Shown here: positions 17,124-25,955 of the stretch, one piece after another
How positions within the stretch are numbered: position 1 is the stretch's first letter
Layout: the number at the start of each line of letters is the position of its first letter
NCBI GenBank assembly: GCA_046318595.1
Contig: JBKCTV010000091.1
Location: 124,001 to 188,000, forward strand
Length of the DNA stretch: 64,000 nt
Direction of reading: 5' to 3'
Origin: DAITMV01 sp046318595
GTDB lineage: Bacteria > Pseudomonadota > Gammaproteobacteria > Burkholderiales > Burkholderiaceae_B
Notes under the pieces: generated by a model
Databases searched by the model: none
What the model was told of the DNA's origin: nothing
Seen by the model: the letters and a program-made list of their open reading frames with translations, nothing else
Position numbers and translations under genes: made by a program

Positions 17124-18582
17124 GGGTGCGGTCGAGTATTTGTTGAATTCGCCCGATCAGTTGGCTGGCGGTCAAGCAAAACGGGGCGTGCGTCTCGCCC
17201 GGGATGGCTTCGGCCGCACGACCGTGCAGCCATACGCCGAAACGGACCGCAGCGGAGGGTGTCAAACCTTGTGCCCAGAGGCTGGCCAATAAGCCGGACA
17301 GCACATCGCCCGTTCCGGCGGAGGCCAGCGCCGGGCTGCCGCTGAGGTTGATGAAGGTGCCGTCGTGGCAGACGATGACTGTCCCCACGCCTTTCAAAAC
17401 GATCTCGGCCCGGAAGTGCCGCGCCAGTGCTTGCGCGGCGGCGATCCGGTCGGCTTGTACCGCGGCTGTCGTGGTACTCAAAAGCCGTGCGGCTTCGGCC
17501 GGGTGCGGCGTCATGACCAGCGGTGCGGTGCGCGTTTTCAAAAGATGGGCAACGCTCGGTGTGCTGGCCAGTATGTTGAGCGCATCGGCGTCCAGCAGCG
17601 TCGGCACGCTGCGCCGCAGTGCTGTTTCGAGCAAGGACACCGCCAGCGTCGAGGTGCCCAGGCCCGGGCCGACCACCAGGACATCGCCGGCAGTGGCGGG
17701 CGTATCGGCGGCGCGCTGCATGATTTCCGGATGTCGGTCGTCTACCCAGAGGCGCCCTTCGCGATTGGCAAACGTCACGAACACTTTGCCTGCGCCGCTG
17801 CACATGGCTGCGCGGCTCGCCAAAACAGCCGCGCCCTGCATACCGTCGGCGCCGCCGATCACCTGAACTTGGCCGAATGTGCCCTTGTGGCTCGCTTGGC
17901 GACGGGGCTGCAACAGCTTGCCCAGTGTCGCGTCGGCGCTCAGGGTCGCCGCCGGCTGGGGCCAGTCGCCATCGCTCAGGTCGAGGTCGGCTACAGCGAT
18001 GCGGCCCGCATGATCCGGCCCGTCTGCCATAAAAAGCCCGGGCTTGGCCGCAATGAAGGTCAGGGTATGGGAGGCTTCGATGCTTGTCCCGGCGGCAATG
18101 CCGGTGTCGGCCTGTAAACCGCTGGGGATGTCGAGCGCCAAAACGGTGCTGTCGTGCACAGCGCGGTGTGCATTAATCGCCTGAATGGCCCGGACGGCCG
18201 TTTCGCTCAAATCGTTCGCGGGCTGGTCGTCACGAAAACCGATGCCCCAGATGGCATCGACGATGACAGCGCCGGCTGCGAAACGCGGCGCTTGGCGGTC
18301 CGACGCAATATTCCACACACGCACGTCGAAGCCCTGTGCCTGTAGGATATCCGCCATTGTCCGGCCATCGCCGCCATTGTTGCCCGGGCCTGCCACGATG
18401 TGGACCGGTGGCCGGGTGGCCGTGCCGCAGACCGGCAAGGTCAACAAATGATCGACCGCCGCCTGGGCAGCCCGGCGCATGAGATGGCCGGGGGGTAAGG
18501 TCTGAAGCGCTTGTTGTTCGATGGTGCGGAGGGTGGTGCGCAAAAATGCGCCGCCATCCTGGGTGCGTGGAAAAAATAGCAT
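17104..18582 (-). CDS. nnr: bifunctional NAD(P)H-hydrate epimerase/ADP-dependent dehydratase
   Basis: Repairs damaged NAD(P)H hydrates. 492 aa with an N-terminal YjeF_N epimerase domain (GPGNNGGDGRTMADIL, near 65-80) and a C-terminal ribokinase-like dehydratase domain. The latter carries VVGPGLGTS near 295, LVMTPHPAEAARLL near 365, and the catalytic AGTGDVLSG loop near 430. The ATG at 18582 is preceded by GAGG at good spacing; a TTG at 18606 is the only longer option. Monocistronic, with no relation to the heat-shock genes beyond a tail-to-tail overlap with dnaJ. Confidence 0.93.
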   Translation of the reverse strand: MLFFPRTQDGGAFLRTTLRTIEQQALQTLPPGHLMRRAAQAAVDHLLTLPVCGTATRPPVHIVAGPGNNGGDGRTMADILQAQGFDVRVWNIASDRQAPRFAAGAVIVDAIWGIGFRDDQPANDLSETAVRAIQAINAHRAVHDSTVLALDIPSGLQADTGIAAGTSIEASHTLTFIAAKPGLFMADGPDHAGRIAVADLDLSDGDWPQPAATLSADATLGKLLQPRRQASHKGTFGQVQVIGGADGMQGAAVLASRAAMCSGAGKVFVTFANREGRLWVDDRHPEIMQRAADTPATAGDVLVVGPGLGTSTLAVSLLETALRRSVPTLLDADALNILASTPSVAHLLKTRTAPLVMTPHPAEAARLLSTTTAAVQADRIAAAQALARHFRAEIVLKGVGTVIVCHDGTFINLSGSPALASAGTGDVLSGLLASLWAQGLTPSAAVRFGVWLHGRAAEAIPGETHAPFCLTASQLIGRIQQILDRTLIRRNP

Positions 18583-18790
18583 ACCGCCTCGAACAAAAGC
18601 CGCCAAAGCGGAATCTTAACCCAGGTTTAAGGCCTAACAAAAAATACCTTTAAAAATCAATGGTCTAAAAGGTAAAAATTTTTGGAGTGGCACAACATTC
18701 GCGTTATATGGCTTAACCCATCCGCTTTTTGACGCCTCCCGGGGTTGCCATCAGCTCAGCCCGTCGGGATCCATTGAGTTCTTAGCCGAA

Positions 18791-19282
18791 TTAGGCGTGG
18801 TTGAGCGCATCGGAGAGAACCTCCACAAGATTTATGACTGCGAGAAGCAGATATTTCTGTGCTTCTGTGCGAGCGCTGACCAGATCATGTTTAGCAAGAA
18901 TGCCGTATGCAACCGCGAGAAGATTTGGTTCTGGGTGATATCGAACTTGATCCGCTACTGCCTGCTTCGACGACTGTTCATCCAATCCCTCAAGAAACCT
19001 TGCTCTGCCTGTGACTCGTGCGAGACATCTCTCTTGATCTTCTTCGGTAATCGTTGGGATAGTGACACCAGTCTCGCGTACTGCCTCGAAGCATATGAAC
19101 AGAATCTTTAACACGATATCCAACTCTTGGTAAGTGACGCCATAGCGCGGAAGTACTAGGAGTGAGACCAGAAGGTTTGGTTGGCTGGCGTAGACCGCAT
19201 CTGCAAAGGCCTCCGCCTGCTTGGCTGACATAGGCTCTACACGCAGTTGCGCGGCGGCTAAGTGGATCGGTTGGATGCGTGG
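18791..19282 (-). CDS. hypothetical protein
   Basis: Not recognised. 163 aa from the ATG at 19282; a TTG at 19345 or an ATG at 19231 are alternative starts and no clear ribosome site decides. The protein is predicted to be mostly helical and soluble: an acidic/Ala-rich N-terminus (SAKQAEAFADAVYASQP), a central hydrophobic helix (LDIVLKILFICFEAV), and a C-terminal Leu-rich helix ending in LSDALNHA. No signal peptide and no catalytic motif. It lies in the accessory patch downstream of hicAB on the same strand, 150 bp away. Codon use is less GC-rich than the flanking housekeeping genes. Confidence 0.5.
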   Translation of the reverse strand, partial: PRIQPIHLAAAQLRVEPMSAKQAEAFADAVYASQPNLLVSLLVLPRYGVTYQELDIVLKILFICFEAVRETGVTIPTITEEDQERCLARVTGRARFLEGLDEQSSKQAVADQVRYHPEPNLLAVAYGILAKHDLVSARTEAQKYLLLAVINLVEVLSDALNHA

Positions 19283-19432
19283 CATGAGAATGAGAAGTTG
19301 GACGGCTGGTTCGATGCCGCCTTTTTCTCCGACAGCGCAGTTCAAAATTATCCCATATTTTATGATCGCTGCTGTTTCGTGATTTTGGCAAGCGTTACTG
19401 TGTTTGCATTCTGAATTTTGCTAAACACGACC

Positions 19433-19765
19433 TTACGCATGAGCCGCCGACTTAAGCACTTCAGTAGCCCATTGATTGAGGCTTTTACCCGAGGCTTGTG
19501 CGGCGACCAAAGCTGCGCCATGAATTTCAGGAGAAACACGAAGCATCAACTTGCCCGATGCAGGTTTCTCTGGTTTAACGCCTTGTTCTTTGCAATCGTT
19601 GAGGAAGTCCTCAATTGCCACTTCGAACTCATGGCGAAGATCGGCGACTGTTTCGCCGTGGAAGCTGATGATGCTGCGCAGACCAAGAACGCGACCAACG
19701 AAGATGTTGTCGCGCTCATCGAACTCGATGCGAGCTGTGTAGCCTTTGTGGTTCATGGTGTTCAT
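19433..19765 (-). CDS. hicB: HicB-family antitoxin
   Basis: 110-aa antitoxin of a HicAB toxin-antitoxin module. The N-terminal degenerate RNase-H-like HicB fold (YTARIEFDERDNIFVGRVLGL, then ISFHGETVADLRHEFEVAIEDFL) would bind and mask the toxin. The C-terminal ribbon-helix-helix (LMLRVSPEIH...SLNQWATEVL) would bind operator DNA. Its ATG overlaps the hicA stop (ATGA), the usual coupling. The antitoxin frame is intact although its toxin is frameshifted, so it may persist as a regulator or as protection against related toxins. Confidence 0.85.
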   Translation of the reverse strand: MNTMNHKGYTARIEFDERDNIFVGRVLGLRSIISFHGETVADLRHEFEVAIEDFLNDCKEQGVKPEKPASGKLMLRVSPEIHGAALVAAQASGKSLNQWATEVLKSAAHA

Positions 19766-20018
19766 GGTTGTTCTCCGATTTGTTCAAGCAGTTCCCGGAT
19801 TTCTTCGACTTGGTAGCGTTTGGCTTCTTTGCCTGGGTGAGGGCGATGGCAGCGCCACTGCTCACCTTTGATGGTTATTTTGACGCGAGAGTGCCTTCCC
19901 GCTCATGTACTTGACCACCAAGAGCAACCAACAGGGCTTCGATATCGTTGAACACAATCGAAGGCGATGTAGGCTTGGCAAAGATAGCCCGTAGTATTTT
20001 GCGGTGTTTCGTATTCAC
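19762..20018 (-). pseudogene. hicA: hicA toxin, frameshifted by one missing base
   Basis: Two overlapping frames together encode a full HicA-like mRNA interferase. From a GTG at 20018 the first frame reads MNTKHRKILRAIFAKPTSP, continuing to GGQVHEREG. After about 19895 the continuation lies in another frame: HSRVKITIKGEQWRC, then HRPHPGKEAKRYQVEEIREL to the TGA at 19762-19764. The family normally reads straight through EG-x-SRV, so one base appears to be missing in the GGGAAGGC stretch (19893-19900). The total length of 257 nt is one short of a multiple of three. Probably inactive toxin; sequencing error or programmed frameshifting are alternatives. Confidence 0.75.
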
Positions 20019-20394
20019 TGAGCAATGCTAGCAAAAAATGAAAGCATGTGCAGGCGGAAAATGCTAGCAGAAACGAGGGGGCCAACGTCTGAATTCAGGG
20101 GCGTGACGCGGCTTTATCGCGCAGGTCCGGTGGATGATGGGTTGGGCCTGCAATGCTATACTTTCGTTTGGACAGTCGCATGTATTTCGGTCACAACTTC
20201 GCATAGCACCTTGGCTGCCGTTATCAATTTCAGAAACTCCGGCGGCGACTTTTGATCGGTATAGTTGGTAAATAGCACCCAGGCAAGCATCACTTCCGGT
20301 GACTTCCCTTCTGTGAATCGGCCGTTTGATAAATGGAACTTTTGCAAGCCTAGTAGTTAATCATAAGTAACCTTTCTTGTACGGAATACAAAAA
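20019..20394. other. 376-bp gap between hicA and the F-box gene
   Basis: No confident gene. A 63-codon minus-strand frame (20156-20347) is open but has no family resemblance that I recognise and no clear ribosome site. The divergent promoters for hicAB and the F-box/LRR gene should lie here; I could not pick out convincing -35/-10 pairs. Confidence 0.4.
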
Positions 20395-21639
20395 ATGACA
20401 GTCGGCTTGCTTAAAGGATCAGCATCACACGTTTCTGCTCCCCATTCTTACTCTTGGTCTGTTGCTACCGACGAAAGCGCAGAAATCCTCAACGATTTAC
20501 CGCCGAAAAGCATCGAAAACATTTTTTCTTATCTAGACGATAAGGAAAGGTTACAGGCCGCGGGAGCTAAAAAAGCTTTTCGAGATGCGGCATACCAAAC
20601 AGTAACGAAACTTAAATTGACCAGCTTAAATATTGACCGAGCTGCGCATAATTTCCCTAACCTGACGACGATCCAGCTAAAGGGGAAAATCACTATCTCG
20701 GAATTAATCGCACTAAATCGATTAAAAAATCTGACTCATTTGGATTTAAGCGAATGCACCGGTGTCGATGAAGCTACGCTGAAAGAGATAGCTAGGAATT
20801 GCTCCGGCTTGACTTCGGTTGACTTGTCGGGCTGCACGCTGCTGACCGATGCCGCCATCATGGCTCTGGCCGATAAATGTCCCAACCTGACCTCGGTTGA
20901 CTTGTCGAGCTGCACGCTGCTGACCGATGTCGCCATCATGGCTCTGGCCGATAAATGTCCCAACCTGACTTCGGTGAACTTGTTGCACTGCACGCCGCTG
21001 ACCGATGCCGCCATCATCGCCTTGGCCGATAAATGTCCCAACCTGACTTCGGTGAGCTTGTCGTACTGCATGTCGCTGACCGATGCCGCCATCATCGCCC
21101 TGGCCGATAAATGTCCCAACCTGACCTCGGTTGACTTGTCGGGCTGCACGCGGCTGACCGATGCGGCCATCATCGCCCTGGCCGATAAATGTCCCAACCT
21201 GACATCGGTGTACTTGTTGAGGTGCGGGCAGCTGACCAATGCGGCCATCATCGCCCTGGCCGATAAATGTCCCAACCTGACTTCGGTGAACTTGTGGAGC
21301 TGCAGGCAGCTGACCGATGCGGCCATCATCGACCTGGCCGATAAATGTCCCAACCTGACCTCGGTTGACTTGTCGGGCTGCACGCTGCTGACCGATGCCG
21401 CCATCATGGCTCTGGCCGATAAATGTCCCAACCTGACTTCGGTGAACTTGTCGCACTGCACGCCGCTGACCGATGCGGCCATCATCGCCCTGGCCGATAA
21501 ATGTCCCAACCTGACCTCGCTGGACTTGTGGAAGTGCGCGCAACTGACCGATGCGGCCATCATCGCCCTGGCCGATAAATGTCCCAACCTGACCTCGGTG
21601 GGCTTGTGGTACTCCATGAAACTGACCGATGCTGCATAG
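20395..21639 (+). CDS. F-box/leucine-rich-repeat protein, candidate secreted effector
   Basis: 414 aa from the ATG at 20395 (a TTG at 20377 would add six residues). The N-terminal 30 residues are Ser-rich, as in many type III signals. An F-box-like motif follows (ILNDLPPKSIENIFSYLDD, about residues 31-49). Then come one diverged and ten near-identical 26-residue cysteine-type LRRs (LTSVDLSGCTxLTDAAIxAL consensus), and a final unit that stops after 16 residues. In eukaryotes this architecture recruits substrates to SCF ubiquitin ligases through Skp1; bacterial effectors mimic it. No catalytic domain is seen. The T3SS at 32-55 kb is an obvious export route (inference). Confidence 0.8.
   Translation: MTVGLLKGSASHVSAPHSYSWSVATDESAEILNDLPPKSIENIFSYLDDKERLQAAGAKKAFRDAAYQTVTKLKLTSLNIDRAAHNFPNLTTIQLKGKITISELIALNRLKNLTHLDLSECTGVDEATLKEIARNCSGLTSVDLSGCTLLTDAAIMALADKCPNLTSVDLSSCTLLTDVAIMALADKCPNLTSVNLLHCTPLTDAAIIALADKCPNLTSVSLSYCMSLTDAAIIALADKCPNLTSVDLSGCTRLTDAAIIALADKCPNLTSVYLLRCGQLTNAAIIALADKCPNLTSVNLWSCRQLTDAAIIDLADKCPNLTSVDLSGCTLLTDAAIMALADKCPNLTSVNLSHCTPLTDAAIIALADKCPNLTSLDLWKCAQLTDAAIIALADKCPNLTSVGLWYSMKLTDAA
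20809..21636 (+). repeat. 78-bp tandem repeats encoding the LRR domain
   Basis: Ten full 78-bp units plus a partial eleventh, in exact register from 20809 (the eleventh starts at 21589). The portion GCCGATAAATGTCCCAACCT is the same in every copy; variation concentrates at the codons for the solvent-exposed LRR positions. This points to recent expansion or gene conversion with diversification of the binding surface. It also creates long antisense open frames that are not genes. Confidence 0.92.
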
Positions 21640-21859
21640 ATGCGTTTGGGTGACATTGGTAGTAGAAGATAAGTGGACCCTTGCGGATGCCGGACACACA
21701 AGCGCCTCTAAGGGGCTATCCAGTCTCATCACTTGAAACGAAACGCCCCAGAAAAATGGCTTGCGGTTTGGATAAAGGCTAAAAGTAGGCAATTTACCGG
21801 GCGGCCGTTAAACCTGGGTAAAGTATTCGCTCGACAAAGGCGGTGGCAGCGCGCGCCGG

Positions 21860-21865
21860 TATAAT
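21860..21865 (+). promoter_or_regulatory. -10 element of a purL promoter candidate
   Basis: Perfect TATAAT, which would start transcription near 21872, 27 nt before the chosen purL ATG. No good -35 lies at 16-18 bp; TCGACA at 21831-21836 is 23 bp away, so the assignment is tentative. Confidence 0.3.
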
Positions 21866-21898
21866 TCAGGATTGCGCTCTTCGATACGCCAGCCTTTC

Positions 21899-24800
21899 AT
21901 GCAAACATCCTCTGCAGCTCCGCTTTTGCTCGAACGTTTCTCCGGGCCATCGGCCTTGTCCCCTTTCCGGACGGCGGCTTTGCTGAGCAAGCTGCAACGG
22001 TCGCACGCCGGTGTGAGCGCGGTGGCGGCCGATTATTTTCACGTCGTGCTGTCTTATTCTCCGCTCACCGATGCTGCCCGGCAGACGTTGATGGGTCTGC
22101 TGGACTATGGCCTGCCGGCTTCCCCGCCGGCGGCGGATGTGGGGCAGGCTTACGATGTGATACCACGTTTGGGTACGCTGTCGCCGTGGGCGAGTAAAGC
22201 GCTCGATATCGCGCGTAACTGCGGTTTGACCGATATCGTCCGGATCGAGCGTGGCGTCACTTACCGGGTGCAGTTCAAAAAAGGCTGGCTGGGCGGTGCG
22301 CGCTCGCCGGACTCTGCGCAGGAAAGCGCTTTGCTGTCGCTGCTGCACGACCGCATGACCGAGACCGTTCTGTCATCAGGGTTCGATTGGCGACAATTTC
22401 ATGCCGTTCCAGCGACCAAGCCTTTGAACGTCATCGCCCTGGCGGGCGGGCGTCAGGCGCTCGAACAGGCCAATCAAGGCCTCGGCCTGGCCTTGTCGTC
22501 CGAAGAAATCGATTATTTATTCGCCGCTTATTCCAACCTGCAGCGCGACCCCACCGATGTCGAGCTGATGATGTTCGCGCAGGCCAATTCGGAACATTGC
22601 CGACACAAAATCTTCAACGCCGACTGGACCATCGACGGCGAGCCGCAAACCGAGACCCTGTTCGGCATGATTCGGCACACGCACGCCCAGACACCGCAGG
22701 GCACCATCGTCGCTTATTCTGACAACGCGGCTATTCTCGAAGGTCACGAGGCGGCGCGATTTTTCGCGCATGAGGATGGGGTCTATCGCCCGCATGTCGA
22801 GCCGACGCATTTCGTGGCGAAAGTCGAAACGCACAATCACCCGACCGCGATTGCGCCGTTCGCAGGCGCTGCCACCGGGGCCGGCGGCGAAATCCGCGAC
22901 GAGGGCGCGACCGGTCGCGGCGCCAAGCCGAAAGCGGGCCTGTGCGGCTTCACGACCGCGCATCTGCAGTTTGCGGACGCGCCGCAGGTCTGGGAAGCTG
23001 GGCGTAACGTGCTGGCTCCGCAAGACGTCCGGCCCATCGTCGGCCCCACGCGCATGGCGTCGGCCTTGAGCATCATGCTCGACGGCCCGATCGGCGCTGC
23101 CAGCTTCAACAACGAATTCGGCCGGCCCAACCTCGGCGGTTATTTTCGAACCTACGAGCAGCGCGTCGGCGACCTCGTGTATGGCTACCGCAAACCCATC
23201 ATGATCGCCGGTGGCCTGGGCGCCATCCGTGCGGCGCATACCCATAAAAATCCATTGCCGGTGGGCGCGTTGATGATTCAGCTCGGCGGGCCCGGCATGC
23301 GCATTGGCATGGGCGGTGGCGCGGCGTCGTCGATGGGCGCCGGCGCGAATTCGGAAGTGCTCGATTTCGATTCCGTGCAGCGCAGCAACCCGGAAATGCA
23401 ACGGCGCGCGCAGGAGGTGATCGACCGCTGCTGGAGCCTGGGCACGGCCAATCCGATTTTGTCGATTCACGATGTCGGTGCCGGTGGTCTGTCGAATGCG
23501 TTTCCCGAACTGGCCGATACCGCGCAGCGCGGCGCTGTATTCGACCTGCGGCAGGTGAACCTGGACGAACAGGGCATGAGCCCGGCCGAAATCTGGTCGA
23601 ACGAAAGCCAGGAGCGCTATGTTCTGGCGATTGCGCCGAACCATCTCAGCCTGTTCGATGGCATTTGCGCGCGCGAACGCTGCCCATATGCGATCGTCGG
23701 CACGGCGACCGAGGCGCGGCAACTGCGGGTGATCGATTCTTTGTCTGCCGAGTCGATGGCCACTGCGATGCCGGTCGATCTGCCGATGGATATTTTGCTC
23801 GGCAAGCCGCCGAAGATGCAGCGCGACGTGGCGCACCTTGCGCCGCCCGGCTTGGCGCTCGAGCTCAGCGAGCTGACGATCGCCGAGGCGGTCGAGCGCG
23901 TGCTGGCTTTTCCGGCGGTCGCCAGTAAACGCTTTTTGATCACGATCGGCGACCGGACGGTCGGCGGCTTGACGGCGCGCGACCAGATGGTCGGTCCGTG
24001 GCAGGTGCCGGTGGCCGATGTGGCCGTCACCCTGAACGATTTCACCGGCTACACCGGCCAGGCGATGGCCATGGGCGAGCGCACGCCGCTGGCGGTGCTG
24101 AATGCGCCGGCGTCCGGCCGCATGGCGATTGGCGAAGCCCTGACCAATCTCCTGGCAGCGCCGGTTGAAAGCTTGAGCGACATCAAGCTTTCCGCCAACT
24201 GGATGGCGGCCTGCGGCGCGACCGGCGAGGACGCGGCCTTGTTCGACACCGTTCGCGCCGTCGGCCTGACGCTGTGTCCGGCGCTCGATTTGGCGATTCC
24301 GGTCGGCAAGGATTCCTTGTCGATGCGGTCGTGTTGGGAAGAGGACGCCGCTGCGGTCGAGGTTCGTTCGCCGGTTTCCTTGATCGCCACGGCGTTTGCC
24401 CGCGTGCGCGACGTGCGTGGCACCTTGACGCCCGAACTGCAGCTCGACCGTGGCGACAGCTTATTGCTGTTGATCGACCTGGGGCAGGGCAAGAACCGCC
24501 TGGGCGCGTCCGTTCTGGCACAAGTGACCGACCAGCTCGGTACCGTCGTCCCGGACCTGGACGATGCCGCGCTGTTCCGGGCGTTCTTCGAGGCATTGAA
24601 AACGCTGCGCACCCAAGGCTTGCTGCTGGCTTACCACGACCGGTCGGACGGCGGGCTGTTCGCGACCGTCGCCGAAATGGCCTTTGCTGCGCGTACCGGC
24701 CTGTCGCTTAACCTCGACATGCTGACCATCGACCCGCACAGCGCCGACTGGGGCGACTTCAAGATTCGCCCCGAGCAGGTGGCCGTGCAGCGGCACGAGT

Positions 24801-25942
24801 TAACTTTAAAAGCCTTGTTCGCCGAGGAGCTGGGTGTGGTCGTGCAGATCGCCGCAGCGCAATTGACGCCAGTCATGGATGTGCTCAGAGCACACGGGTT
24901 GGGCGCCATCAGCGATGTGATCGGTAAGCCGAACGAGCGTGATGTGCTGGAGTTTTACCGCGACGCGCAGTGCGTTTATCAAGCGCCGCGGGTCGATTTA
25001 CAAACCCGCTGGGAAGCCACGTCCTGGCGGGTCGCGCGGCTGCGCGACAATCCGCTGTGTGTCGATCAGGAGTTAGCCGCGCTGCAAGACGCGGATGCGG
25101 GCCTGCGCATGGTGTTGAGCTTCGATCCGGAAGTCAATGTCGCCGCCCCGATGATCGGGGTCGGCGCGCGGCCGCGCGTCGCGATTCTGCGCGAGCAGGG
25201 TGTCAACGGCCATGTGGAAATGGCGGCGGCGTTCACGCTCGCCGGTTTCGAAGCGCGCGATGTCCACATGAGCGATTTGCTGGCCGGCCGCTATAGTCTG
25301 CGAAACTTTCACGGCCTCGCAGCCTGCGGCGGTTTCAGCTACGGCGACGTGCTGGGTGCAGGCGAGGGCTGGGCCAAAACCATTCGTTTCAACGCGCAGC
25401 TTGCCGAGATGTTCGGTGCTTTTTTCCAGCGGCCCGACAGCTTCGCGCTGGGCGTGTGCAATGGTTGCCAGATGCTGGCGACCTTGGCCGGTCTCATTCC
25501 CGGCGCGCAGCACTGGCCACGCTTGGTGCGTAATCTTTCCGAGCAGTATGAGGCGCGGCTGGTGCAAGTGGCCATTCCGGCCTCGCCATCGCTGTTCTTT
25601 CAGGACATGGCCGGCTCGACGCTGCCGGTCATCGTGGCGCACGGCGAAGGCCGGGCGGATTTTACCCGGCAGGGCGATGAGCGTGGCCTGCATTCGGCAG
25701 GCCTGATGGTTGCGCAGTATGTCGATGGACGCGGTGCGCCAGCGGATGCCTACCCGGCCAACCCGAACGGTTCGCCGCAAGGCCTGGCTGGCTTTACCAC
25801 CGCCGACGGACGGTTCACGGCGATGATGCCACATCCCGAACGGATGTTCCGCAGTGTGCAGATGTCGTGGCGGCCAGCCACGCTCGGTGAGTATTCGCCG
25901 TGGATGCGCATGTTTTTCAATGCCCGACGCGCCGTGAATTAA
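21899..25942 (+). CDS. purL: phosphoribosylformylglycinamidine synthase
   Basis: Large single-chain FGAM synthetase of de novo purine synthesis, 1347 aa from the ATG at 21899; a TTG at 21872 coincides with the predicted transcription start and is rejected. Domains in order: N-terminal PurS-like region, linker, two AIR-synthetase-like halves (KVETHNHPTAIAPF near 310; MGGGAASSMGAG near 475), and a C-terminal class I glutaminase. The glutaminase has nucleophile Cys in GVCNGCQML near 1190 and His/Glu in MMPHPERMFRS near 1310. Typical proteobacterial length and complete. Confidence 0.97.
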   Translation: MQTSSAAPLLLERFSGPSALSPFRTAALLSKLQRSHAGVSAVAADYFHVVLSYSPLTDAARQTLMGLLDYGLPASPPAADVGQAYDVIPRLGTLSPWASKALDIARNCGLTDIVRIERGVTYRVQFKKGWLGGARSPDSAQESALLSLLHDRMTETVLSSGFDWRQFHAVPATKPLNVIALAGGRQALEQANQGLGLALSSEEIDYLFAAYSNLQRDPTDVELMMFAQANSEHCRHKIFNADWTIDGEPQTETLFGMIRHTHAQTPQGTIVAYSDNAAILEGHEAARFFAHEDGVYRPHVEPTHFVAKVETHNHPTAIAPFAGAATGAGGEIRDEGATGRGAKPKAGLCGFTTAHLQFADAPQVWEAGRNVLAPQDVRPIVGPTRMASALSIMLDGPIGAASFNNEFGRPNLGGYFRTYEQRVGDLVYGYRKPIMIAGGLGAIRAAHTHKNPLPVGALMIQLGGPGMRIGMGGGAASSMGAGANSEVLDFDSVQRSNPEMQRRAQEVIDRCWSLGTANPILSIHDVGAGGLSNAFPELADTAQRGAVFDLRQVNLDEQGMSPAEIWSNESQERYVLAIAPNHLSLFDGICARERCPYAIVGTATEARQLRVIDSLSAESMATAMPVDLPMDILLGKPPKMQRDVAHLAPPGLALELSELTIAEAVERVLAFPAVASKRFLITIGDRTVGGLTARDQMVGPWQVPVADVAVTLNDFTGYTGQAMAMGERTPLAVLNAPASGRMAIGEALTNLLAAPVESLSDIKLSANWMAACGATGEDAALFDTVRAVGLTLCPALDLAIPVGKDSLSMRSCWEEDAAAVEVRSPVSLIATAFARVRDVRGTLTPELQLDRGDSLLLLIDLGQGKNRLGASVLAQVTDQLGTVVPDLDDAALFRAFFEALKTLRTQGLLLAYHDRSDGGLFATVAEMAFAARTGLSLNLDMLTIDPHSADWGDFKIRPEQVAVQRHELTLKALFAEELGVVVQIAAAQLTPVMDVLRAHGLGAISDVIGKPNERDVLEFYRDAQCVYQAPRVDLQTRWEATSWRVARLRDNPLCVDQELAALQDADAGLRMVLSFDPEVNVAAPMIGVGARPRVAILREQGVNGHVEMAAAFTLAGFEARDVHMSDLLAGRYSLRNFHGLAACGGFSYGDVLGAGEGWAKTIRFNAQLAEMFGAFFQRPDSFALGVCNGCQMLATLAGLIPGAQHWPRLVRNLSEQYEARLVQVAIPASPSLFFQDMAGSTLPVIVAHGEGRADFTRQGDERGLHSAGLMVAQYVDGRGAPADAYPANPNGSPQGLAGFTTADGRFTAMMPHPERMFRSVQMSWRPATLGEYSPWMRMFFNARRAVN

Positions 25943-25955
25943 GGATGCAGCAAAC

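Noticed and set aside
20156..20347. 63-codon minus-strand frame in the accessory gap
   Set aside because: No recognisable family, ribosome site or conserved neighbour; kept only as a note in the gap description.
20736..21792. Two long minus-strand open frames (321 and 348 codons)
   Set aside because: They arise because the 78-bp LRR repeat is open in several frames; the repetitive products follow the repeat period, and the plus-strand frame makes a recognised domain.
22517..23836. 439-codon antisense frame within purL
   Set aside because: Shadow of purL with Arg/His-rich low-quality sequence.
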